The notes under the pieces are model-generated. The model searched no databases. It was not told where the DNA came from and saw nothing but the letters and a program-made list of their open reading frames with translations. Shown here piece by piece: positions 8,042 through 15,480 of a stretch of DNA of 64,000 bases. Within the stretch, counting starts at the first letter, position 1; every line of letters begins with the position of its first letter. The translations under genes were made by a program, and so were the position numbers. Origin of the DNA: Stenotrophomonas sp. 57 (lineage in GTDB: Bacteria > Pseudomonadota > Gammaproteobacteria > Xanthomonadales > Xanthomonadaceae); the NCBI RefSeq assembly GCF_030291075.1, contig NZ_CP127407.1, positions 2,478,001 through 2,542,000 of the forward strand, written 5' to 3'.

Positions 8042-8575
8042 ATGCGGACGCTATTGCTGGTGGGTGCCCTGCTGCTGGGCCCACCGGCAATGGCCACGGA
8101 CCTGCACGCGCAGGTCTCGGCCTCGTTGATGAGGCCGGAACAGCGGTCGCTGCGGCCCATGCAATGGTCGCCGCCGCCGAAGCTGGTGGCGCTGTACTTC
8201 GGCGCCGACTGGTGTGCGCCGTGCCATGCCTTCGTACCCACGCTGCGCAGTGTGCGCGACGCGTTGCGCGGGGCCGGCGCCGATACCGAAGTGGTGTACG
8301 TCAGCCTGGATGAGAGCAAGAGCGCGCTGCGGCGCTACATGCACGCGCAGGAGATGCCTTGGCCGGTACTGGACCCGCGCCGCGCCGCGCGCATGCCGGC
8401 ACTGCAGGCATTGGCCGGATTGGCACCACCCAACCTGGTGCTGATCGATGCCGACGGCACGGTGCTGGCCAATGGCTGGCATGGACGTCGCTACGACGGT
8501 CTGCAGCCGGTGCTCAAGGAATGGACGAAACGGGCCTGCGCGCAGGAACAGGCCCACTGCCCGCCCGGATTGTAG
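8042..8575 (+). CDS. Periplasmic thioredoxin-like protein
   Basis: A 177-residue protein with an N-terminal signal peptide (MRTLLLVGALLLGPPAMA) and a thioredoxin fold. The active site is WCAPC (about residue 58) preceded by YFGADW, and a cis-proline-like AGLAPPNLVLID follows near 135. Such proteins reduce or exchange disulfides in the periplasm. It starts five bases after the receptor stop, so the two are co-transcribed; an upstream in-frame ATG at 8027 would overlap the receptor gene and place extra charged residues before the signal, so 8042 is preferred. Two possible partners are the CQNC plug motif of the receptor and periplasmic metal-site thiols. Its stop codon TAG is part of a GTAG repeat. 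Confidence 0.82.
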   Translation: MRTLLLVGALLLGPPAMATDLHAQVSASLMRPEQRSLRPMQWSPPPKLVALYFGADWCAPCHAFVPTLRSVRDALRGAGADTEVVYVSLDESKSALRRYMHAQEMPWPVLDPRRAARMPALQALAGLAPPNLVLIDADGTVLANGWHGRRYDGLQPVLKEWTKRACAQEQAHCPPGL

Positions 8576-8639
8576 AGTCGAGCCATGCTCGACTCATTGC
8601 GCACCGCGCGAACGGCAGCCGAGCATGGCTCGGCTCTAC
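8572..8639. repeat. SMAG-type REP dimer overlapping a stop codon
   Basis: GTAG at 8572-8575 starts a hairpin (GAGTCGAGC-CAT-GCTCGACTC), and a second, inverted hairpin (AGCCGAGC-ATG-GCTCGGCT) ends with CTAC at 8636-8639. The GTAG supplies the TAG stop of the thioredoxin-like gene. It may stop or stabilise the receptor transcript. Confidence 0.85.
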
Positions 8640-8702
8640 AGAACACCTGATTCCGCCGCCACTCGGATTCCCGCCGGGTATGCCCCGGCACTAGCGCGCC
8701 GC

Positions 8703-9167
8703 TCAACCGCCCTCGGCCTTGCGCACGAATGCCTCGAAGAGAGCCAGCGTCTGCTCGCTGACATGGTGCTCGATGCCCTCGGCATCACGCCGCGCGGTAT
8801 CTGCGTCCACGCCCAGCGCCAGCAGGAAACGCTCCACGGTCTGGTGGCGCTGGCGGCTGGCATGGGCCAGCGCCTCGCCTTCCGGGGTCAGGAACACGCC
8901 GCGGTACGGCCGCTGCACCACCCAACCATCGCGGGCCAACCGCCGCAGCATCTTTGCCACCGTAGGCTGAGCCACGCCCAGGCGGGTCGCGATATCGACC
9001 TGGCGGGCCTCGCCGCCGTCGGTCAGCAGGTCCGAGATCAGCTCGACATAGTCCTCCACCAGCTCCATCCGGTGCGCCTCGCGCACTTGCCGGAAGCTCT
9101 CGACCTGGCGCTCGGCCTCGATCAAGGGGGTGCCTTTCAGCGATGTCGAATCGTCGGTATTGCCCAC
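8703..9167 (-). CDS. mntR: Manganese-responsive DtxR-family repressor
   Basis: A 154-residue DtxR/MntR regulator of the same length as E. coli MntR. The winged helix lies at about 38-95 ([20 protein letters not shown], then [10 protein letters not shown]), followed by a metal-binding and dimerisation part with [15 protein letters not shown], where the Glu and His residues are the expected Mn ligands. With Mn bound it represses uptake genes. It lies divergent from mntH, and MntR-like boxes are seen before mntH and before the TonB receptor. The chosen start is GTG (MGNTDDS); no nearby ATG keeps the full N-terminal helix. No box was noticed in its own promoter apart from the shared intergenic one. 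Confidence 0.93.
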   Translation of the reverse strand: MGNTDDSTSLKGTPLIEAERQVESFRQVREAHRMELVEDYVELISDLLTDGGEARQVDIATRLGVAQPTVAKMLRRLARDGWVVQRPYRGVFLTPEGEALAHASRQRHQTVERFLLALGVDADTARRDAEGIEHHVSEQTLALFEAFVRKAEGG

Positions 9168-9248
9168 GCCTGCGCCTGTCCTTCCGGTCTACTTTGGGTT
9201 TGAAACTGAATTCTGGACCAGTAACGCGATAAAGACGATTGTTTCACA

Positions 9249-9277
9249 TTGCTAATGACTATAGCAGGAGCTATATT
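9249..9277 (+). promoter_or_regulatory. mntH promoter with overlapping MntR box
   Basis: A -35 TTGCTA (9249-9254), 17-base spacer and -10 TATATT (9272-9277) form a standard promoter. The MntR-like palindrome TATAGC-AGGA-GCTATA (9260-9275) covers the spacer end and the -10, so bound repressor would block polymerase. The -10 ends seven bases before the ATG, which implies a leaderless or almost leaderless mRNA. Confidence 0.72.
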
Positions 9278-9284
9278 CGGACCC

Positions 9285-10616
9285 ATGAACACCCTGGCGC
9301 CCCGCGACCCTTCGGCCCCCACCCCGGCCAGCCTGGGCGCGCTCAACGCCTCGGTCGCTGTGCCCGACAAGGGCCACTGGTGGTTCCGCCTGCTGGCCTT
9401 CCTCGGCCCGGGCTACATGATCTCGGTGGGCTACATGGACCCGGGCAACTGGGCCACCGACCTCGCCGGCGGATCGCGCTTCGGCTACCTGCTGCTGTCG
9501 GTCATCCTCATTTCCAACCTGATGGCGGTGATCCTGCAGGCGCTGTCGGCGCGGCTGGGCATCGCCACCGGCATGGACCTGGCCCAGGCCTGCCGCGCGC
9601 GCTACCCGAAGCCGGTGAACCTGGCACTGTGGGCGCTGTGCGAGGCGGCGATCATTGCCTGCGACCTGGCCGAAGTGATCGGCACCGCGATCGCGCTGAA
9701 GCTGCTGTTTGATCTGCCACTGCTGTGGGGTGCGGTGATCACCGCGCTGGACACGCTACTGGTGCTGCTGCTGATGAACCGCGGCTTCCGCGCACTGGAA
9801 GCCTTCGTGATCGCGCTGCTGATGGTGATCTTCGGCTGCTTCGTGGTGCAGATCGCCATGGCGGCGCCGCCGGTGATGGCAGTGCTCGGCGGCTTCATCC
9901 CGCGCGCGCAGGTGGTAACCGATCCGCACGCGCTGTACATCGCCATCGGCATCATTGGTGCCACGGTGATGCCGCACAATCTCTACCTGCATTCGTCCAT
10001 CGTGCAGACCCGCGCCTACCCGCGCACCGATGAGGGCCGTAGCAGCGCCCTGCGCTGGGCAGTGACCGACAGCACCCTCGCGCTGACCCTGGCACTGTTC
10101 ATCAACGCCAGCATCCTGATCCTGGCCGCAGCCGTGTTCCATGCCAATGGACGTTTCGATGTGGAAGACATCGAGCAGGCGCACCAGCTGCTGGCACCGA
10201 TGCTGGGTGTGGGCGCGGCCGCAACACTGTTTGCCGTCGCCCTGCTTGCCTCGGGCCTGAATTCGACAGTGACCGCCACGCTGGCCGGCCAGATCGTGAT
10301 GGAAGGCTTCCTGCACCTGCGCCTGCCGCCGTGGCTGCGGCGGTTGATCACACGCGCACTGGCGATCATTCCGGTGGTGGTGGTGATCCTGCTGTTCGGC
10401 GACCAGGGCGCGGTGAAGCTGCTGGTGCTGAGCCAGGTCGTGCTGTCGATGCAGCTGCCGTTCGCGATCATCCCGCTGGTGCGGATCGTGACCGACAAGG
10501 TGACGATGGGTGCGCTGGTGGCGCCGCGCTGGCTGGGCGCGATCGCCTGGGTGATCGCGCTGGTGATCGTGGTGTTGAACGTGAAGCTGCTGGTGGATAC
10601 CTTCGCCGGCGCGTAA
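9285..10616 (+). CDS. mntH: NRAMP-family Mn(II) importer
   Basis: A 443-residue inner membrane proton-coupled metal importer with about 11 transmembrane segments. The metal-binding motifs of the family are present: DPGNW in the first helix (about 50) and MPHN in helix 6 (about 228). These supply the Asp, Asn and Met ligands that favour Mn(II) and Fe(II). The ATG at 9285 is preferred to upstream in-frame starts because those lie inside the MntR box and promoter. Repression by the divergent mntR product is expected from the box over the -10. It works with the outer membrane receptor upstream as a possible two-membrane uptake route. A GGATCCC hairpin follows the stop. Confidence 0.95.
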   Translation: MNTLAPRDPSAPTPASLGALNASVAVPDKGHWWFRLLAFLGPGYMISVGYMDPGNWATDLAGGSRFGYLLLSVILISNLMAVILQALSARLGIATGMDLAQACRARYPKPVNLALWALCEAAIIACDLAEVIGTAIALKLLFDLPLLWGAVITALDTLLVLLLMNRGFRALEAFVIALLMVIFGCFVVQIAMAAPPVMAVLGGFIPRAQVVTDPHALYIAIGIIGATVMPHNLYLHSSIVQTRAYPRTDEGRSSALRWAVTDSTLALTLALFINASILILAAAVFHANGRFDVEDIEQAHQLLAPMLGVGAAATLFAVALLASGLNSTVTATLAGQIVMEGFLHLRLPPWLRRLITRALAIIPVVVVILLFGDQGAVKLLVLSQVVLSMQLPFAIIPLVRIVTDKVTMGALVAPRWLGAIAWVIALVIVVLNVKLLVDTFAGA

Positions 10617-10633
10617 TTCGGAACACTGGGCTC

Positions 10634-10665
10634 GGATCCCTTGCCGCAGGCAAGGGCTCTGCCCC
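10634..10665. terminator. Hairpin repeat, second copy of the GGATCCC family
   Basis: CCCTTGCC (10638-10645), loop GCA, GGCAAGGG (10649-10656) with GGAT before and CTCTG after, the same frame as the element at 5627-5658. It lies 18 bases after the mntH stop and is the probable terminator. Confidence 0.6.
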
Positions 10666-10679
10666 GGTCATCAGGGCCA

Positions 10680-10747
10680 GTAGATCCACGCCATGCGTGG
10701 ATGCATTTCATCGCGCAAACGGCAGCCGGGCATGGGCTCGGCTCTAC
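10680..10747. repeat. SMAG-type REP dimer overlapping a stop codon
   Basis: GTAG at 10680-10683 begins ATCCACGC-CAT-GCGTGGAT; the inverted second unit ends with CTAC at 10744-10747. The TAG stop of the thioredoxin gene on the minus strand lies in that CTAC, as in the element at 8572. Confidence 0.82.
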
Positions 10748-11070
10748 AGATGCAACGCGATCGCGGCCTCGATCTGCTGCGGCGACTGGAACCCGGCCAG
10801 GCGTGTGCGTTCATCACCATCACGGAACAGGGACAGCGTCGGCGTCTGCCGCAGCCCCAGCTCCCTGAAGAACGCCTCACCCAGCACTTCCAGCTGTACG
10901 CGCAGCAGGGTCGTGCCCTGCCCCGCCACGCTGTTGGCCACGCGATGCAATGACATCTCCAGCATCCGGCACCCGGGGCACTGGTCCTTGTGGAAATCCA
11001 CCAGCACCCGCGGGTGTTCGGCCAGCAACTGGTGGAACTGCTCAGGCGTGGTGGCGTCGATGATCTCCAT
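10744..11070 (-). CDS. Cytoplasmic thioredoxin-like protein of the nrd operon
   Basis: A 108-residue thioredoxin-fold protein without a signal peptide. The redox site is CPGC (about residue 37), preceded by VLVDFHKDQ; the cis-Pro is in RQTPTLSLF. The Trp usual before the first Cys is replaced by Gln, so it is a divergent thioredoxin. The start overlaps the flavodoxin gene by 29 bases and has GGAG upstream, so it is the last gene of nrdA-nrdB-flavodoxin-thioredoxin. The position suggests it returns electrons to the C-terminal cysteines of NrdA, playing the NrdH/thioredoxin role, but a more general reductase function is possible. Confidence 0.8.
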   Translation of the reverse strand: MEIIDATTPEQFHQLLAEHPRVLVDFHKDQCPGCRMLEMSLHRVANSVAGQGTTLLRVQLEVLGEAFFRELGLRQTPTLSLFRDGDERTRLAGFQSPQQIEAAIALHL

Positions 11071-11524
11071 CGGTGTTGCTCCAGTAGTGGGCCAGGACCG
11101 CATCGGTCCAGGCACTGATGGCCTCGGCATGGCGAACGCCATGCGGCATCTGTTCGATCTCCAATGGCGGGTAGTCGCTGCGGAAGTAGCGGATCAGCCG
11201 ATGCACGGCGCCGCAGAAGTACTCCTGCCCCCATTGCGTTTCACCGGTGCCGAACACGGCCAGCTGCCGCGGCCGTTCGCCCCGTTCGGCGATGCCGGCC
11301 ACCCATGCCTTCATCTCCGCAGGCGTACGTCCGGCGTTGTCGGTCCAGCAGCCCAGCAGCACCAGGTCGGCCTCGTCGGCGGCCAATGGCGGCGCCTGGC
11401 GCAGGTCGTCGGCCTCGTGCCAGTGCACCGCGTGGCCGGCGGCACGACAGCGCTCGGCGATCTGGCGGCCCAGCTCGCGGGTGTTGCCGCTCAGCGAGGC
11501 CACCACCAGCAGGATGCGCAGCAT
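11042..11524 (-). CDS. Flavodoxin-like protein, possible NrdI counterpart
   Basis: A 160-residue flavodoxin fold. The FMN phosphate loop is at the N-terminus (ASLSGNTRE, residues 9-17) and the later loops LLGCWTDNAGRTP and FGTGETQWGQ fit the flavin isoalloxazine contacts. It starts 10 bases after the nrdB stop. In class Ib ribonucleotide reductases a flavodoxin, NrdI, supplies superoxide to build the Mn-tyrosyl radical; flavodoxins can also deliver electrons to iron cofactors. This protein is longer than typical NrdI (about 130-150) and is not a clear NrdI by motif, so I call it an NrdI-like candidate by position. Its end overlaps the thioredoxin gene. Confidence 0.78.
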   Translation of the reverse strand: MLRILLVVASLSGNTRELGRQIAERCRAAGHAVHWHEADDLRQAPPLAADEADLVLLGCWTDNAGRTPAEMKAWVAGIAERGERPRQLAVFGTGETQWGQEYFCGAVHRLIRYFRSDYPPLEIEQMPHGVRHAEAISAWTDAVLAHYWSNTDGDHRRHHA

Positions 11525-11534
11525 CGCGCCCGGC

Positions 11535-12575
11535 TCAGAGGTCGTCGAAGCCGTTGTCGACGTTGGTCTTCTTGTAGCTTGCATTGCGCATCTCGAAGAA
11601 GTCGGTCTTGGTCTCGGTGAAGTTGTCGGCGTAGGCCTTGATCCACGGCATCACGTTGTCGGTGGTGTCGCTGTACAGGCGCTCGATGCCCAGCATGCCG
11701 GCCATCTTGTTGGCCCGGTACTTCACGTAGCGCGTCATCTCTTCGACATCGATGCCGTCGATGCCGTCCAGCACTTCCGAGGACCACTGCGTCTCCAGTT
11801 CGATCGCATGCTCGAACGCCTGGTGCACGTACGCGGTCAGTTCATCGGTCTGCAGCGCCGGGTTCTCGCCGATGATGGCGCGGATCAGCTCGCTGATGAA
11901 CTTGGTATGGGCCAGCTCGTCACGGTTGATGAAGCTGATGATCTTGCCGGTGCCGGTCATGCGGTTCTGCCGCACCATGTTGTAGAAGTAGGCAAACCCG
12001 GAATAGAAGTTGATGCCCTCCAGGATCGACGACTGGATCAGTGACTTCAGCAGCGTCTCGGCGGTCTTCTCGCGCATGAAATCGTCATACGCCCCCATGA
12101 TCGGCGCGTTGCGCTTGATGATGGTCGGGTGCGTGCGGGCGATCTCGAAGATCCGGTTCTGGTTCGGCAGGTCGGTGATCGAGGCCAGCACGTAACTGTA
12201 GCTCTCGTTGTGGATCACCTCCTGCTGGCCGATGATCGCCGCGTTGGCGTGCGCCGCCGGGTCGGTGATGTACTCGGCCACGTTGTAGATGAAGCGGGTC
12301 TGCGGAGAGTCCAGTGTGGCGAGCAGGCCGATGATCGAGTCATAGGCATTCTTCTCGCGCCCGGACAGCTCGCCGTACTGGCGCGCATCCAGCTTCATGT
12401 CCACCTCGTCGGGGATCCAGAAGTTGGTCGACAGCTCCTTGTAGGCCCGATAGAACGACGGGTACGGGATGTCGTTCCAGTTGAGGATGCCGCTGGTACG
12501 GCCGTTGATGATGCCGGTACTGCGGTTGGGGTGGCGCGGTTCCAGGATCTTGATGCGGTCGAGGGGGGTTACCAT
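11535..12575 (-). CDS. nrdB: Ribonucleotide reductase class I small (radical) subunit
   Basis: A 346-residue R2 protein. All six metal ligands can be placed: Asp in LDSPQ, Glu and His in QEVIHNESY, Glu in LEGINFYSG, Glu and His in DELAHTKF. The radical Tyr is in place seven residues after the first helix Glu (NESY), so it is a tyrosyl-radical R2 and not a class Ic or Ie type. The C-terminus ends DNGFDDL, the acidic tail that docks on NrdA. The ATG at 12575 (MVTPLDRIK) is chosen for its AAGG site; a longer frame runs back through a REP element. It is followed closely by flavodoxin and thioredoxin genes. Whether the cofactor is Fe-Fe or Mn-Mn cannot be told from the ligands. Confidence 0.93.
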   Translation of the reverse strand: MVTPLDRIKILEPRHPNRSTGIINGRTSGILNWNDIPYPSFYRAYKELSTNFWIPDEVDMKLDARQYGELSGREKNAYDSIIGLLATLDSPQTRFIYNVAEYITDPAAHANAAIIGQQEVIHNESYSYVLASITDLPNQNRIFEIARTHPTIIKRNAPIMGAYDDFMREKTAETLLKSLIQSSILEGINFYSGFAYFYNMVRQNRMTGTGKIISFINRDELAHTKFISELIRAIIGENPALQTDELTAYVHQAFEHAIELETQWSSEVLDGIDGIDVEEMTRYVKYRANKMAGMLGIERLYSDTTDNVMPWIKAYADNFTETKTDFFEMRNASYKKTNVDNGFDDL

Positions 12576-12607
12576 GGTCGTTTGCCTTCGTATTGCGCGT
12601 TGCGGAT

Positions 12608-12669
12608 GTAGAGCCGAGTCCATGTTCGGCTGCTCTTCGCGTCTGAGCCGAGCGTGGGCTCGGCTCTGC
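12608..12669. repeat. SMAG-type REP dimer between nrdA and nrdB
   Basis: GTAG at 12608-12611 leads into a weak hairpin with AGCCGA; a stronger inverted unit (AGCCGAGC-GTGG-GCTCGGCT) follows and ends CTGC instead of CTAC. It sits inside the nrd operon and could lower or stabilise expression of nrdB relative to nrdA. Confidence 0.75.
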
Positions 12670-12683
12670 AAGGGACGCAGCAA

Positions 12684-15047
12684 TCAGCTGGCGCACCACT
12701 CGCATTCGCTGATGTCGATGTCGTTGGAGCGCACGTAGTAGGTGGTCTTCAGACCTTCGCGCCAGGCTGTCAGGTGCAGCTCCAACAGCGTGCTGGCACG
12801 GATCGTGCTGGGCACGTACAGGTTGAAGCTGATCGACTGGTCGACATGGCGCTGGCGGCGTGCGTTCTGGCGCACGCTGGCAAACTGGTCGACCTTGTAC
12901 GCCCCCTTCTCGTAGTACGGCCAGGTTTCCAGCGACAGGCCCGGCGCCGCCACCGGCCGCCGGAAGTCCTTCTTTTCCTCGTAGTAGAACGCGCTGTAGA
13001 TCGGGTCGATCGATGCGGTGGAACCGGCAATCTGCGCGGTACTCATGTTCGGCGCGACGGCCAGCAACCAGCCGTTGCGCAGGCCGTGCGTGGCGACCTC
13101 GTGGGCCAAGCTGTCCCATGCGGCGCCAGTGTAGTCGCGGTCACGGAAGTAGCGCCCGTTGTGCCAGTCGCTGCCCGCGAACATCGGGTAACTGCCCTTC
13201 TCCTTCGCCAGTTGCGCGCTGGCCTGGATCGTCAGGAAATTGATGCGCTCATACAGGCGGTCGGCCAGCGCCTCGGCGTCCGGCGATTCCCACTGGATCG
13301 CCTGCTGTGCCAGCAGGTGGTGCCAGCCGAACGTCCCCAGGCCGATGGCGCGGTACTTGCGGTTGGTGATGGTGGCCTGCGGCACCGGCAACGCGTTGAG
13401 GTCGATCACATTGTCGAGCATGCGCACCTGGATCGGAATCAGGCGCTCCAGCACATCGGTGGCCAGCAGGTCATCCGGTGCGCTGATCGCCCGGCCGAGG
13501 TTGATCGAGGACAGGTTGCAGACTACGAAGTCACCGGCGCGACGGGTGGTGACGATCTGGTCGCCGCTGACGATCTCCTGGATCATCCGCGTCGGACTCA
13601 TGTTCTGCAGGATCTCGGTGCACAGGTTGCTGGAATAGATCATGCCCGCGTGCTTGTTCGGATTCCTGCGGTTGACCTCGTCGCGGTAGAACAGGAACGG
13701 GTTGCCGGTCTCCAGCTGGCTGAGCATGATCCGCTTGAACAGATCGATGGCCTTCACCGTTCGGCGGCTGATGCGCTCATCGGCCACCAGTTCGGCGTAG
13801 CGGTCGCGGAAGCTGCCCGCGCCGCGCGTCTCATCGTAGAAGTCCTGCAGGTACCAGCCCTTGGCGCTCTTCACTTCGTGCGGATCGAACAGGTACCAGT
13901 CGGCGCGGCGTTCGACCGCTTCCATGAACAGGTCAGGCACGCAGACCGAGGTGAACACATCGTGCGCGCGCAGGCGCTGGTCGCCGTTGTTGAGGCGCAG
14001 GTCCATGAAGGCTTCGATGTCGCGATGCCAGATATCCAGGTACACGGCCACCGCGCCCTTGCGCTGGCCGAGCTGGTCGACCGATACGGCGGTGTTGTTG
14101 AGCTGCTTGATCCACGGCACCACGCCACCGGACGAATTGGGCACGCCACGGATCGGCGCACCGCTGCTGCGCACATAGCCCAGGTAGGCACCCACGCCGC
14201 CGCCATGCTTGGACACACGGGCGATATCGGTGTTCGAGTCATAGATGCCCTGCAGGCTGTCATCCATCGTGTCGATGAAGCAGCTGGACAACTGCCCGCC
14301 CACCTTGCCGGCATTGGCCAGGGTCGGTGTGGCCACCGTCATGTACAGGTTGGACAGCGCCCAGTACGCCTCGCCGACCAGCTGCATGCGCCGTTCGCGC
14401 GGCTTTTCCTCCTGCATCAGGTACAGCGCAATGGTCAGCCAGCGCTCCTGCGGCAGTTCGTAGACCTCGCGGCTGCGATCGCTGGCCAGGTAGCGCGTGG
14501 CCAGCAGGTACAGGCCGTTGTACGCGAACAGGCGATCACGCTCCGGGTCGATCATCTCGCCGGCCTGCTGCAGCTCCTCCTTGGAGTAACAACGCAGGAT
14601 GTCGTTGCTGTAGATGCCGCGGTCAGCCAGGCTCTCCTGCAGGCCGACATACGAACCGTACTTCAGGCTGACATCGTAGAAGCGGTTGCGGCTGGCGCGC
14701 TTGTACAGACGCCGCAGGTAGATGCGCGCGGCAAACTGTTCCCACTCCGGCGCGACCAGGTCCACGCGCGACTCGGCCTCGCGGATCAGCAGGTCGACCA
14801 GATCATCGGCACTGAGGCTGGGCTTGCGCTCGACCATCGCCTGCACCACGCGGCGGTAGTCGCTCACATCCAGCTGCGGGAACTCGGCATGCACGGTATC
14901 GATGCTGCGTTGCAGGCGCTCGGCGTCGAACGGCAGGCGGCGGTTGCCGGCCTCCTTGGTGATCCAGGTCGGCACACGCTCGCCACCGGCGCGCAAGGCG
15001 TCGCCGGCGCCGGCCAGATCGGCCACGCGGAAGGTACTCTCAGTCAT
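12684..15047 (-). CDS. nrdA: Ribonucleotide reductase class I large (catalytic) subunit
   Basis: A 787-residue R1 protein that reduces ribonucleoside diphosphates. Residues about 22-115 resemble an ATP-cone allosteric domain in a degenerate form (the usual KRDG start is replaced by ITKEAGN). The catalytic barrel holds the redox cysteines in LSSCFIDTM and VVCNLSSINL and the radical Cys in SSNLCTEIL. The end is CEWCAS, the C-terminal dithiol that is recharged by thioredoxin. GGAG upstream supports the ATG at 15047; an upstream in-frame extension is arginine/proline rich and unlike the family. It heads the operon with nrdB, flavodoxin and thioredoxin and has two putative NrdR boxes upstream. Confidence 0.95.
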   Translation of the reverse strand: MTESTFRVADLAGAGDALRAGGERVPTWITKEAGNRRLPFDAERLQRSIDTVHAEFPQLDVSDYRRVVQAMVERKPSLSADDLVDLLIREAESRVDLVAPEWEQFAARIYLRRLYKRASRNRFYDVSLKYGSYVGLQESLADRGIYSNDILRCYSKEELQQAGEMIDPERDRLFAYNGLYLLATRYLASDRSREVYELPQERWLTIALYLMQEEKPRERRMQLVGEAYWALSNLYMTVATPTLANAGKVGGQLSSCFIDTMDDSLQGIYDSNTDIARVSKHGGGVGAYLGYVRSSGAPIRGVPNSSGGVVPWIKQLNNTAVSVDQLGQRKGAVAVYLDIWHRDIEAFMDLRLNNGDQRLRAHDVFTSVCVPDLFMEAVERRADWYLFDPHEVKSAKGWYLQDFYDETRGAGSFRDRYAELVADERISRRTVKAIDLFKRIMLSQLETGNPFLFYRDEVNRRNPNKHAGMIYSSNLCTEILQNMSPTRMIQEIVSGDQIVTTRRAGDFVVCNLSSINLGRAISAPDDLLATDVLERLIPIQVRMLDNVIDLNALPVPQATITNRKYRAIGLGTFGWHHLLAQQAIQWESPDAEALADRLYERINFLTIQASAQLAKEKGSYPMFAGSDWHNGRYFRDRDYTGAAWDSLAHEVATHGLRNGWLLAVAPNMSTAQIAGSTASIDPIYSAFYYEEKKDFRRPVAAPGLSLETWPYYEKGAYKVDQFASVRQNARRQRHVDQSISFNLYVPSTIRASTLLELHLTAWREGLKTTYYVRSNDIDISECEWCAS

Positions 15048-15480
15048 GGTGGTGGAACTCCAGGCTCGCACGCGCGTTGGCGGTCGATGCCGTGGCGGCC
15101 CTGCACGCGATACCGGCGCACGGGGCGGTCGGGGTGGGATGCCATGGCGCGGGAACACCAGGTCGTCGGCCATTGCCTGCGCCTGCGGCCGGTATCCGGG
15201 CCGTGGGGACGATCTGGGTCCGCGCGATGGCGGCCGCGTCGACGCGGCAAGCCTTCAGGGGCGGGCCGCGGGACGTTTGCTGCATGTCCGGCGGCGGCGG
15301 CTGACCGGGAGTGACGGCCACAACATAGTGGGGATATCTCGAACCGTCAACACAAGATGCAGTAATCAGCACCTGTCGCGACGATCAGTCGCAGGATGCC
15401 GTGTTGCACCTGCAGCGCCTTGTCGACATCACGCGCGCCCCCAGTTCGGTACAACACCCACTTTCCCCGGAACACCGACC
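15048..15480. other. Intergenic region between nrdA and the divergent dehydrogenase
   Basis: A 433-base region with no credible gene. The first 270 bases from nrdA are GC-rich and would be a long 5' leader. Two NrdR-like sites lie at 15318-15365. The dehydrogenase promoter must lie in 15366-15470; no convincing -35/-10 pair was found there. Short open frames on both strands lack ribosome sites and family features. Confidence 0.5.
15318..15365 (-). promoter_or_regulatory. Pair of putative NrdR boxes upstream of nrdA
   Basis: Two 16-base sites, 15318-15333 and 15350-15365, each match 11 of 16 positions of the NrdR consensus (ACACWATATATWGTGT) and are 32 bases apart, three helical turns, as expected for paired NrdR binding. 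The first is read on the minus strand, the second on the plus. The individual matches are moderate; the spacing is the stronger sign. Confidence 0.45.

Noticed and set aside
12654..15314. Long open frame (886 codons) antisense to nrdA
   Set aside because: A high-GC shadow of nrdA; the translation is Arg/Gln/Val-rich without domains.
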